Shown here: positions 33,982 to 42,030 of the stretch, one piece after another
How positions within the stretch are numbered: position 1 is the stretch's first letter
Layout of the letters: the number at the start of each line of letters is the position of its first letter
Assembly (NCBI RefSeq): GCF_018224015.1
Contig: NZ_JAGPOT010000011.1
Span: forward strand, 62,001 to 126,000
Direction: 5' to 3'
Source: Pseudarthrobacter albicanus
GTDB taxonomy: Bacteria > Actinomycetota > Actinomycetes > Actinomycetales > Micrococcaceae
Length of the DNA: 64,000 nucleotides
Notes under the pieces: generated by a model
Database searches by the model: none
What the model was told of the DNA's origin: nothing
The model's input: only the letters and a program-made list of their open reading frames with translations
Translations under genes and position numbers: made by a program

Positions 33982-34296
33982 CTAATGAATGGCCTTGAGC
34001 CCCACGACGCCGCCGACGATCATTGCCAGAAACAGGACCTTCAGCGCCGAGACGGGCTCCGCACCGGTAACCATCGCATACACGACGGTGAGCACAGCGC
34101 CGATTCCCACCCATACGGCGTACGACGTCCCCAGGGGAAGCTCCCGCATGGCATACGCCAACCCCAGCATGCTTGCCGTCAGGGCCACGATGAACACCGC
34201 AGAGGGAACAGGCCGGCTGAATCCCTCGGATTTACCCAGGGCCGTAGCCCACACCGCTTCGAGAACGCCGGAAAACACCAAAACAACCCATGACAT
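33982..34296 (-). CDS. SMR-family guanidinium/H+ exporter (Gdx/SugE subtype)
   Basis: Four-helix dual-topology exporter of 104 aa. Residues that define the guanidinium-exporter subtype in Gdx-Clo are all at the same numbers here: E13, W16, S42, Y59 and W62. SugE-type signatures ELPLGTSYAVWVGIGAV and IVGGVVGLK are present, unlike drug-exporting EmrE types. AGGAG lies just before the ATG and immediately after a guanidine-III riboswitch, so expression should rise when guanidine is present. Only one SMR gene is present, consistent with a homodimer. Confidence 0.94.
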   Translation of the reverse strand: MSWVVLVFSGVLEAVWATALGKSEGFSRPVPSAVFIVALTASMLGLAYAMRELPLGTSYAVWVGIGAVLTVVYAMVTGAEPVSALKVLFLAMIVGGVVGLKAIH

Positions 34297-34307
34297 TACG
34301 TCTCCTA

Positions 34308-34350
34308 CGGGCCGTCTTGTCGCACACCGGGTACGGCACCCATCGTCCGG
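34308..34350 (-). promoter_or_regulatory. Guanidine-III riboswitch
   Basis: On the minus strand CCGGACGA, GCCGTACCCGGT and GACAAGACGGC appear in order, matching the Thermobifida fusca guanidine-III (ykkC-III) aptamer as I remember it. GCCGT and ACGGC can form the pseudoknot. The aptamer ends 1-2 nt before the AGGAG of the SMR gene, the usual layout for translational control. Confidence 0.92.
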
Positions 34351-34414
34351 GAAACCCTGTCCGGGTCCCCCTCCAAGTTCGCACGTCTGCCTGCGGCCTG
34401 GCAACTTCGCGTCG

Positions 34415-34450
34415 CGGCCCGGTGCCCTTCGCGTGAAGGGTGCCGGGCCG
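34415..34450 (-). terminator. Hairpin downstream of the beta-helix-like gene
   Basis: A 16-bp stem (34415-34430 with 34435-34450; two G-T pairs, 4-nt loop) lies 20 nt past the stop codon and upstream of the guanidine riboswitch. No T-run is present. It probably insulates the SMR unit from upstream transcription. Confidence 0.65.
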
Positions 34451-34470
34451 CCGTCGTTTAGTTCCGGTGT

Positions 34471-35676
34471 CTATCCGGCGGCCAGGGGTTGGCCGTTGGG
34501 GGCCTCCAGTGTCAGGCCGTCCAGGCTGGGCCCCGCCACGCCGGCGATCCGCACGGCCGTGGCGCCGGCGCCGTTGGCGATGATCTTCCCGCCCACGGCC
34601 AGTGATCCGACGGGCCCTTCCAGGTCCACGGTGGCCAGGCTGTCGCCGTCGGTGGAGATGTCCGCCCCGATGTCCACGGAGCCGATCCGCCCGGTGGGCT
34701 TCACGCTCAGGGCGATGGCCGCCAGAGGCATCAGGACGCCCTTGACCAGGCTTTCGCCGGTGCCGCCGGAGGTGGACAGGCTGCCCTTGATGGTCAGCCT
34801 GGGCAGCTCGCGGCTGACCTGCACCCCCACGGACCCGTCGCCGCGGGTGGTGATCGAGTCGAACACGGCCTCGCTCAGGGAGCCGTCGTAGACGTTGAAG
34901 CCGCGGGCGCCCAGGCCGGTGGTTTCGATGGGCGCCTCAACCGTGAGCACGCCGATGTCGCCGAAGTTGACGAAGCCGATGCCGCTGGGGCCGTGCGAGG
35001 TGACCTTGGCCTTGGCCGTCCAGTTCTCCACCGCACCCCAGTTATCCAGCACCATGTCGTTCTGGCCGTACGTGGTGGTGGTGCCGAGATTCAGCACGTC
35101 CGCGGCATGGGCGCCGCTGATGATGAAGACACCGCCGCTGATCAGGTCCGGGGTGCCCGGGGCGATGCCGCCGTCGGAGTAGACGTCCCCGGTGGAGAGC
35201 AGCTCCAGCGTGACGGCGCCGCCGTCGGCCGTGCCCGCCCTGTCCCCGTGCCCGCCGACGAACACGCCGCCGCCGCGCACCGGGGCCCCCGCGCTGCCCG
35301 CGGAGATGTTCTCCAGCCGTGCGGTGAGCACGACGGCGGCGTCCGGCTGCCGGTTCCAGAGGGTGAAGGCGCCCTGCAGCGCCTCGACGCCGAACCCGGT
35401 GGGCCGGTCCGCCCGGCCGCGCGTGTCCGCCTCGGCCACGTGCACGCCGTCGGCCTCGATCCGGCCGGCACGGACGCTGCCCTCCGCGCTGAGGTAGACC
35501 TGCCCGTGGCTGGTGACGTTCGCCAGCCGCAGCGTGCCCAGGTCCTCCACGGTGTGGTCGTTGTAGATGGCGAGCTCGTGCGCCGAGGTGCGCACCGTGA
35601 TGTTCCCGACCGTGTTGTCGCTGGTCAGCCGCAGGCCCTTGGCCCCGAAGACCAGCTCCCCGCCGCGCAGGGCCAC
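34471..35676 (-). CDS. Beta-helix-like repeat protein (5' end frameshifted)
   Basis: A 401-residue open frame of short beta-strand repeats (patterns such as GSLAVGGKIIANGAG, LTIKGSLSTSGG, GVLTVEAPIETTGLGARG), rich in Gly, Thr, Val and Asp, with few Cys and no membrane segment. It resembles right-handed parallel beta-helix or adhesin-like proteins. No catalytic residues are recognisable. The frame opens at GTG (V-A-L-R-G-G-E-L). The preceding codons in another frame read on smoothly into it (see the fragment at 35677-35795), so this is probably the larger part of a gene broken by a one-base loss or a sequencing error. Confidence 0.7.
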   Translation of the reverse strand: MALRGGELVFGAKGLRLTSDNTVGNITVRTSAHELAIYNDHTVEDLGTLRLANVTSHGQVYLSAEGSVRAGRIEADGVHVAEADTRGRADRPTGFGVEALQGAFTLWNRQPDAAVVLTARLENISAGSAGAPVRGGGVFVGGHGDRAGTADGGAVTLELLSTGDVYSDGGIAPGTPDLISGGVFIISGAHAADVLNLGTTTTYGQNDMVLDNWGAVENWTAKAKVTSHGPSGIGFVNFGDIGVLTVEAPIETTGLGARGFNVYDGSLSEAVFDSITTRGDGSVGVQVSRELPRLTIKGSLSTSGGTGESLVKGVLMPLAAIALSVKPTGRIGSVDIGADISTDGDSLATVDLEGPVGSLAVGGKIIANGAGATAVRIAGVAGPSLDGLTLEAPNGQPLAAG

Positions 35677-35795
35677 CCGGGCGGCAGGGTCACCGAGGGC
35701 ATCCCCTTCAACGTTCCGGAGATTTCAATCTCCTTGGCGCCCGAGGCCAGGGCCTCATTGAGCTGCGCAACGTCCGATACCTGGGTCCAGGACAC
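35677..35795 (-). pseudogene. 5' fragment of the beta-helix-like gene, out of frame
   Basis: From GTG at 35795 one frame reads VSWTQVSDVAQLNEALASG, then AKEIEISGTLKGMPSVTLPPG, typical of the first coil of a beta-helix protein. At CCCGGGTGG (about 35674-35681) it slips: adding one G would give LPPGVALRGGELVF and join it to the downstream frame. An in-frame TGA lies just upstream of this stretch. Confidence 0.6.
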
Positions 35796-36048
35796 AACAC
35801 CACCACCGTTCTGCGGATCGGAACCTCAAGGCGGCAGCCTTCATTGGCGCCGCCCCTCGCATGATACTCCGGCGGCTTGGAGGCAAGGGTGTACCCGGAA
35901 CGACGAATTCTGTGGTTCGATCTTGGAAGGCCGCAAGGGGTGGGCCTGCAGTAGCATGACCGGCAGAGTGTGACACCAGCGCTACGGACGGGACGGCCCG
36001 TTCGTTTCGATCGATGTGGGGACGGCCCCGTGAAATGGGGTTCAACCC

Positions 36049-37209
36049 GTGTTTTCCTCTACTGCGCGATCCATTGTCACGCCCATCGCCATTGTGCGCC
36101 TCGTGGTCGGCTGGGGCGCCGTCCTCGGATTGGTGTTTGCCCACCCCCTCCTTGCGCCACCCGTCCCCGCCTGGCTGCTGGTCACCGGCCTGGTGTTCAT
36201 CGTCGGCGTCGTTCTGGTCTGCGCCTTCGGGGTGGTCCATGAGGCCGAACATCTCGCCCACCGGCTTGGTGATCCCTACGGCTCCCTGGTCCTCACCCTC
36301 TCGATCGTGCTGATCGAGGTGGTGCTCATTTCCGCCGTCATGCTGGGGCCCGGGGAGCACACCACCATCGCCCGGGACTCGGTGATGGCCGTATCGATGA
36401 TTATTCTCAATGCGGTGATCGGGCTCTGTCTTCTCGTCGGGGCGATCAAGCACGGCAATCTGGGCCACAACCGCACCGGCACCTCCGCCTATCTGGCCCT
36501 GCTCGTCGTTCTCGCCTCGCTGGCCTTTGCCCTGCCGGCCCTGATCGGGCGTGACGGCTCCTACAGGCCGGGGCAGGCGATCCCCATCATCGTGCTGACC
36601 CTCGCCCTGTATGCCTTCTTCCTCTACCGGCAGATGGGCAGGCAAGCCGACGACTTCCGGGAAGTCGATCCACGCTTCGCCGCCGGTCCGGGCGCACGTG
36701 GCAGCGTCGCCTCCGAGCAGGGCCGCCGCAGCATCACCCAGGTCATCGCCGAGCATCGTTCCGAGGTATTGCTGCGGATTGCGTTGCTGATCGTGACGGT
36801 CTTGCCCATCGTGCTGCTCTCGCACGACATGGCCACGCTCCTGGACGACGGGCTCGGGCGCGTCGGTGCGCCGGTGGCGCTTTCCGGCATTCTGATCGCC
36901 ATGATTGTTTTCCTGCCCGAGTCGATCACGTCAGTCCGCGCAGCGCTGCAGGGCGAGATCCAGCGTGTCAGCAATCTATGCCATGGCGCCCTGGTCTCCA
37001 CGGTTGGCCTGACCATTCCCGCCGTCCTCATCACCGGCAGCCTTACCGGTCAGGCCGTCGTGCTAGCGGAGTCCCCGGCCGACCTGCTACTCCTCGGCGT
37101 CACGTTGATGCTTTCGGTGACAACGCTTGCTTCCAAGAAGGTGACAGCGATGCACGGCGCCGCCCATCTCGTGGTCTTCGCGGTCTACGGCATCGCCGTA
37201 TTCTCCTGA
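36049..37209 (+). CDS. ChaA-like Ca2+(Na+)/H+ antiporter
   Basis: A 386-aa member of the CaCA superfamily with about 11 helices in two halves. Alpha-repeat 1 is VVHEAEHLAHRLGDPYGSLVLTL with IVLIEVVLISAVM; alpha-repeat 2 is GILIAMIVFLPESITSVRAALQ. A charged cytoplasmic loop (about 200-235) separates them. E. coli ChaA exports Ca2+, Na+ or K+ at alkaline pH. Start GTG at 36049. It appears monocistronic; the 250 nt upstream hold no recognised riboswitch. Confidence 0.9.
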   Translation: MFSSTARSIVTPIAIVRLVVGWGAVLGLVFAHPLLAPPVPAWLLVTGLVFIVGVVLVCAFGVVHEAEHLAHRLGDPYGSLVLTLSIVLIEVVLISAVMLGPGEHTTIARDSVMAVSMIILNAVIGLCLLVGAIKHGNLGHNRTGTSAYLALLVVLASLAFALPALIGRDGSYRPGQAIPIIVLTLALYAFFLYRQMGRQADDFREVDPRFAAGPGARGSVASEQGRRSITQVIAEHRSEVLLRIALLIVTVLPIVLLSHDMATLLDDGLGRVGAPVALSGILIAMIVFLPESITSVRAALQGEIQRVSNLCHGALVSTVGLTIPAVLITGSLTGQAVVLAESPADLLLLGVTLMLSVTTLASKKVTAMHGAAHLVVFAVYGIAVFS

Positions 37210-37228
37210 GCCGCGGCCCGTCAAGGCG

Positions 37229-38248
37229 TCAATCCCATCCCAGGGCGGGGCGGAGGTCGCGGGAAATCGACTCGAGCAGACGGACGTTGAAGTCCACGCC
37301 GAGCTGGTTCGGGACGGTGACGAGCAAGGTGTCCGCCGCGGCCACGGCCGCGTCCCGGGCGAGCTCCTCAACCAGGCGGCCGGGTTCACCGAGGTAGCTG
37401 CGCCCGAAACGGGCCAGCCCGCCGTCGAGGTATCCCACCTGGTCCCGGGCATCGGCCTGCGCACGCAGCCCGAAGTACCGCCGCGATTCGTCGTCGATCA
37501 GCGGAATGATGCTCCGCGATACGGACACCCGCGGCGTGCGCGGGTGGCCGGCGGCTGCCCAGGCCTCCCGGAAGCCGGCGATCTGCTCCGCCTGCAACTG
37601 GTCGAAGGGAACCCCGGTGTCCTCCGTCAGCAGGGTCGAGGACATGAGGTTCATGCCCTGCTGCCCGGCCCAGCGGGCACTGGCACGGTTTCCCGCACCC
37701 CAACAGATCCGCTCGGGGAGCGTCGGTGACAGCGGCTGAAGCGGGACCAGCCCGCTATGCCCGCTGACCTGCGGATTGGCCCTGGCAATGCCCGCTCCGG
37801 AGATGGCGTCCCGGAAGCGCTGCGTGTGCCGGCGCGCCATGTCGGCGTCGGACTCGCTCCCGGCAGGGAGATGCCCGAAGGCCTCGTAGCCGGCCAGCAC
37901 TGTTTCGGGCGAACCGCGGCTGACCCCCAGCTGCAGCCGGCCTCCGCTGATGAGGTCGACGGCGGCGGCCTCCTCAGCCATGTAGAGGGGGTTCTCGTAT
38001 CGCATGTCAATGACCCCGGTGCCAATCTCGATCCGGGAAGTGCGGGCGGCAATCGCGCCGAGCAGGGGGAACGGCGAGGCCTGCTGCTCGGCGAAGTGAT
38101 GGACGCGGAAGTACGCTCCGTCGATGCCGACTTCCTCCGCGGCCACGGCCAGCTCGATCGCCTGCAGGAGGGAGTCCCGGGCGGAACGAACGTGCGAACC
38201 GGGGACGTCACGCCAGTGGCCGAAGGACAGAAATCCGATCCGTTTCAT
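37229..38248 (-). CDS. LLM-class flavin-dependent oxidoreductase
   Basis: A 339-aa TIM-barrel enzyme of the bacterial-luciferase-like group using reduced FMN or F420. Typical elements are DGAYFRVHHFAEQQASPFPLLGAIAART and LQLGVSRGSPETV. The substrate is unknown; relatives act on alkanesulfonates, nitriloacetate or aldehydes. It lies 85 nt downstream of hutI on the same strand and converges on chaA with a 19-nt gap. Confidence 0.88.
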   Translation of the reverse strand: MKRIGFLSFGHWRDVPGSHVRSARDSLLQAIELAVAAEEVGIDGAYFRVHHFAEQQASPFPLLGAIAARTSRIEIGTGVIDMRYENPLYMAEEAAAVDLISGGRLQLGVSRGSPETVLAGYEAFGHLPAGSESDADMARRHTQRFRDAISGAGIARANPQVSGHSGLVPLQPLSPTLPERICWGAGNRASARWAGQQGMNLMSSTLLTEDTGVPFDQLQAEQIAGFREAWAAAGHPRTPRVSVSRSIIPLIDDESRRYFGLRAQADARDQVGYLDGGLARFGRSYLGEPGRLVEELARDAAVAAADTLLVTVPNQLGVDFNVRLLESISRDLRPALGWD

Positions 38249-38333
38249 ATTAAGACTCCCACCCTTTCACAAGGACTTGCGCTTCCGGAAATGGGGCGGC
38301 GGGACCGGTCCCGCCGCGGCGGGATGGAAGGGG

Positions 38334-39563
38334 TCAGCGGGCGCGGACGCCGGCCCGCCAGACGGCGTGGGTCAGCGGGATGCCGGGCCGGTAGGCCAGA
38401 TGGGTGGCGGAGGGCGCGTTGAGCAGGTGCAGGTCCGCGCGGTGCCCGACGGCGATCGAGCCCACGGCACGTTCGCCGTCGACGTCGTTCCCGGACTCCC
38501 GGCGCAGCGCCAGCGCGCCGCCGTACGTCGCGGCGCGGACGGCCTCGTGGACGCTGAGGCGCATCTGGAGCACGGCGGTGGTGACGCAGAACGCCATCGA
38601 GCTCGTGTAGGAGGTGCCGGGGTTGCAGTTGGACGCCAGTGCCAGCTGCACGCCGGCGTCGAGCAGCGCCCGGCCGGGAGCCAGCGGCTGGCGGGTGGAG
38701 AGGTCGCAGGCCGGCAGGCACGTGGCGACGGTTCCCCGCCCGCCGGGACCCGCGGAGCCGCCCGTGCCCGAAGCCGGGTCCCAGCCGGCCCAGCTGCCCG
38801 CCAGGGCGTCGATGTCCGCGGCGGCGAGGTAGTTCACGTGGTCCACGCTCGCGGCGCCGAATTCGACCGCGAGCTGCACGCCGGGACCCTCGCCGAGCTG
38901 GTTGCCGTGCACGCGCAGCCCGAGCCCGGCATCCGTGCAGGCCTGGAGCACGCGGCGGGACTGGTCTTCGTTGAAGGCGCCCCGCTCGCAGAAGACATCC
39001 GCCCAATGGACGTAGGGTCGGACGGCGGCGAGCATGGGCCCGCACACCAGCGACGTGTATTCCTCGGCGTCCATCCCGGCGGGCACCAGGTGCGCGCCCA
39101 GATAGGTCACCTCATCCACCACGGTGGAGGCGATGCGGGCGCTGCGGGCCTCGTTCTCCACGTCCAGGCCGTACCCGGTCTTGGTCTCCAGGTAGGTGGT
39201 GCCCTGCGAGACGGCCTCGGCCACGCGGCCCATGGCGAGCCGGGTGAGGTCGAAATCCCCGGTGCTGCGGGTGGCGCCGGTGGTCACGGCGATACCGCCG
39301 GCGCTGTAGCCCTCTCCCGCCATCCGGGCCTCGAACTCGGCCGTGCGGTCCCCGGCGAAGATCAGGTGGGTGTGCGAATCGACCCAGCCCGGCAGGAGGG
39401 CGCGGCCGCCCGCGTCCACGGCCTCATCGGCGGCGGGCGCCTCCGCCGCCGCCCCGAGCCAGGAAATCCGCTCGCCCTCGATCACCACCGCCGCGTCACG
39501 GAGGACGCGGCGGTCCGCGTCCTGGGTCATCAGTTCGGCGATGTTGGTGATCAGGGTACTCAT
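38334..39563 (-). CDS. hutI: Imidazolonepropionase
   Basis: Zinc amidohydrolase hydrolysing imidazolone-5-propionate to formiminoglutamate in histidine breakdown. The 409-aa protein has the HxH metal site in WVDSHTHLIFAGDRT, GGIAVTTGATRS, the H in LRVHGNQLGEG, the substrate loop SVDHVNYL and D in ALASNCNPGTSYT. Start MSTLITNIAEL. It lies 11 nt after the FAD oxidase gene and is presumably co-transcribed with it. hutU and hutH are not in this window. Confidence 0.94.
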   Translation of the reverse strand: MSTLITNIAELMTQDADRRVLRDAAVVIEGERISWLGAAAEAPAADEAVDAGGRALLPGWVDSHTHLIFAGDRTAEFEARMAGEGYSAGGIAVTTGATRSTGDFDLTRLAMGRVAEAVSQGTTYLETKTGYGLDVENEARSARIASTVVDEVTYLGAHLVPAGMDAEEYTSLVCGPMLAAVRPYVHWADVFCERGAFNEDQSRRVLQACTDAGLGLRVHGNQLGEGPGVQLAVEFGAASVDHVNYLAAADIDALAGSWAGWDPASGTGGSAGPGGRGTVATCLPACDLSTRQPLAPGRALLDAGVQLALASNCNPGTSYTSSMAFCVTTAVLQMRLSVHEAVRAATYGGALALRRESGNDVDGERAVGSIAVGHRADLHLLNAPSATHLAYRPGIPLTHAVWRAGVRAR

Positions 39564-39574
39564 GGGTCCATTCT

Positions 39575-40699
39575 TCAGCGCCGGATGGACCACCGGGTCG
39601 CGGCCAGCGCCTCCGCCGTCCGGGATGCCGGACCGCGCGCCTGGGCGGCTCCCGCCGGGGGCGCAGCGCCCTGCCCGGCGAGGATCATCCCGGCGGCGAG
39701 CTCGGCGAGGGCGGAGGACGTCTGGAACCCGTAACCGCCCTGGCCGGCCAGCCAGAAGAACCCGGTGGCTTCGGCGTCGAACCCCACGACGGGCAGGCCG
39801 TCGGCGGCTTGGGTCCGCAGGCCCGTCCACGCCTTGTGGACGCCGCGGATCCCGAGCGTGGTCAGGGTGTTGAGCCGTGCGATCAGCGCCTCGACGTCGC
39901 CCGGGTACGGCTGGGCGTCTTCGGGGCCGCTGGGCACGGACTCCGAGGGCGAGATCAGGACCCGTGCGCCGTCGCGCCGGAAATAGAAACTGTCGTCGGC
40001 GGCCGCCACCATGGGGGTGGCCGCGGGGAGGGGACGGTCGACGTCGGCGGTGGCCGCCGTCCGCCGGTACGGCTGGAGCCCGAGCTTCTCCACCCCGCTG
40101 AGGACGGCCAGCTGGTCAGCCCAGGCGCCGGCCGCATTGACCACGGTGCCGGCCTGGAAGCCTTCCTGGCCGGCACCGAGCTCCCAGCCGGAGCCGAGGC
40201 GCTGGGCCGAGTGGACCCCGGCGCCGGTGATGATGTCCACGCCGCCGGCCTCGGCGCGCTCGCGGTGGTCCTCCAGCAGCTGGGGCGCGTCGCAGGCATA
40301 GGAGCCGGTGTCCAGGCCCGCCGCGCTGAAGGCGTCCGGATTCAGCACCGGGCACAGCTCCATGGCCCGGGCGTGGGTGATCGGGTGCATGTGGCCGCTG
40401 GCCCGCTCGCGGACGGAGTCGTCGTCGCCGATCAGCATGAAGCTGCGCGGGGAGAGCACCGGTTCCGGCCGGGTGCCGTCCAGGGCGGCGATCAGTTCGA
40501 GCGTGCGCAGCGTCAGCTCCTGGACCAGGGGAGGCCCGTAGCTGGGAATCAGCTGCCGGGCCGAGCGCCCGGAGCTGTGGTACCCGAGCGTCTGCTCGGC
40601 TTCCACCAGCGCGACGCTGCATTGACCGGCCAGCGCCGAGGCGAGGGACAGGCCGGCGATACCGCCGCCGACAATCACGACATCGTAAGTAGCTGACAT
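39575..40699 (-). CDS. DAO-family FAD-dependent oxidoreductase
   Basis: A 374-aa enzyme with an N-terminal Rossmann FAD motif VVIVGGGIAGLSLASAL (about 7-23), GRSARQLIPSYG, VVNAAGAWADQLAVL and the C-terminal GLPVVGFDAEATGFFWLAGQGGYG. This is the pattern of D-amino-acid or glycine oxidases and dehydrogenases. Tight linkage to hutI suggests an amine or amino-acid substrate; the true substrate is unknown. AAGGAT lies before the ATG at 40699. Confidence 0.87.
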   Translation of the reverse strand: MSATYDVVIVGGGIAGLSLASALAGQCSVALVEAEQTLGYHSSGRSARQLIPSYGPPLVQELTLRTLELIAALDGTRPEPVLSPRSFMLIGDDDSVRERASGHMHPITHARAMELCPVLNPDAFSAAGLDTGSYACDAPQLLEDHRERAEAGGVDIITGAGVHSAQRLGSGWELGAGQEGFQAGTVVNAAGAWADQLAVLSGVEKLGLQPYRRTAATADVDRPLPAATPMVAAADDSFYFRRDGARVLISPSESVPSGPEDAQPYPGDVEALIARLNTLTTLGIRGVHKAWTGLRTQAADGLPVVGFDAEATGFFWLAGQGGYGFQTSSALAELAAGMILAGQGAAPPAGAAQARGPASRTAEALAATRWSIRR

Positions 40700-40884
40700 G
40701 ATTCCATCCTTGCAGACGCAGGCGCTGGCGGCGCCGTTTTGGGGTGCGGTACCTAGGTCAGGGGTATCTACATGGAAACCCAATTCGCGGAATTTGCGCA
40801 TGGTACGTGCGGCCGCGATGATCCGGCCGGGCAGTGTCGTGAGGCGGACTGAGCCAGCAGTTCCGGTGTCGGAGCGGGTCCGGG

Positions 40885-41541
40885 TCAGTGAACGAGGCCG
40901 GAGACGAGGTTGATGACGGTAGCGAGCACCATGGCGCCCAGGACGTAGGAGAGCAGGGCCTGGCGGAGTGCGGTGTACCGGATGGCGTCGGTGGTCAGGT
41001 CCGTGTCGGAGACCTGGAAGGTCATGCCGATGGTGAAGGCGAGGTATGCGAAGTCCGCGTACCGTGGCGGCTTCTTTTCGTTGAAGTCCACTCCGCCGTG
41101 TTCCCCGTAGTAGATGGTGGCGTACCGGAGCGTGAAAACGGTATGCACCAGGAGCCAGGACAGGGTGACGCTGCCGAGAGCCAGGGCGATGATGGCCGCT
41201 TTCAGTCCGCCTTGGGCCGAACCCGCCTCCAACAGGATCAATGCGACGCCGCCGAAGCTGCCCATGGTCGCCGCGAGCACCAGCACATCCGACACGACCC
41301 GGCCGGGATCCTCACCGCGGGCTTGGGCGTGGGCGGCCGTGCCGGCGGCGTCCAGGCGCCCGACGACGGACCACACCCAGATCAGATAGGTCAGGGACGC
41401 GGCGGCCCACCCCAGGGCCGGGGCATAGGCCCAGGACCCGAAAATCCCGACCAGCAGGGCGACGGCCAGTCCAACAACGACCATCACGGCCAGGCGCACG
41501 CCGGAACGGTGGACGGGGGTCTTGTAAGTAGAGATGCTCAT
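40885..41541 (-). CDS. DUF1345 membrane protein
   Basis: A 218-aa protein with five or six helices. Family hallmarks are HTVFTLRYATIYYGEHGGVDFNEKKPPRYADFAYLAFTIGMTFQVSDTDL-like sequence (pieces HTVFTLRYA, YADFAYLAF, GMTFQVSDTD). Function is not known; some relatives sit near stress or ion genes. The start at MSISTYKTPV is used. It ends 185 nt before the oxidase start. Confidence 0.9.
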   Translation of the reverse strand: MSISTYKTPVHRSGVRLAVMVVVGLAVALLVGIFGSWAYAPALGWAAASLTYLIWVWSVVGRLDAAGTAAHAQARGEDPGRVVSDVLVLAATMGSFGGVALILLEAGSAQGGLKAAIIALALGSVTLSWLLVHTVFTLRYATIYYGEHGGVDFNEKKPPRYADFAYLAFTIGMTFQVSDTDLTTDAIRYTALRQALLSYVLGAMVLATVINLVSGLVH

Positions 41542-42030
41542 CCCCCGATCATGGCATTGCAGCCCGCCGAAGCCTGCGCCCACGCAGTGTGTCGCAGCCA
41601 GGCTCCGCGAAGTGCCAGGCAGCCCCGATTGCCTGCAAGGTCCGCCTCACGTCCTCAGTTGCCGCCGGGCACCGCTCTGGTTCAAGATCGTCAGCGCCGC
41701 CGTCGCCGTAGTTTTCCTGGCCGTCCTTGCTTTCGGCGGTTACTGGGCGTGGCGGCTGCAGTCGAACATCACCACCTCTGTACGGGACGAACGGCTCACC
41801 AAGGCGTGACACGCAGCGCAGGCTAAATTCCGGGCGCTTGTTGGAGGGAAGACGACCCCCTATTCAAGGTTCCTGGGCACCGGTATCATTCGGTGGATTG
41901 GACGGGTCCGCGCTCGTAGGGAACGGATGTGGACGGCCGGCCAAGACACCACCGGACGATTCCACGACCGCCGTTTCTTCTGTGACAACAAACCGCCCTT
42001 CCAATGGCCGTTGATTCTGAAGGAGGACCG
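41542..42030. other. Intergenic region before the GH16 gene, with a relic
   Basis: This 489-nt gap between DUF1345 and the GH16 gene holds a short relic that looks like the start of an envelope protein (41663-41809). The next 200 nt should carry the GH16 promoter. I see no RNA gene or clear palindrome. Confidence 0.55.
41663..41809 (+). pseudogene. N-terminal fragment resembling an LCP (LytR-CpsA-Psr) or similar anchored protein
   Basis: The frame reads RRAPLWFKIVSAAVAVV, then a membrane helix ending FGGYWAWRLQSNITTS before stopping at RDERLTKA. A basic flank, one helix and a following LQSNITTS are typical of the beginning of LytR-CpsA-Psr wall-polymer ligases in this group, but the catalytic domain is absent. 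No start codon with a ribosome site is seen. Probably a truncated gene; identity is tentative. Confidence 0.35.

Noticed and set aside
33982-34296. EmrE-like multidrug exporter
   Set aside because: The subtype residues and SugE-like segments, together with the guanidine-III leader, favour a guanidinium exporter.
35830-36048. Manganese or other ion riboswitch upstream of the ChaA-like gene
   Set aside because: GC-rich hairpins are present, but I could not find the conserved yybP-ykoY or other ion-aptamer segments.
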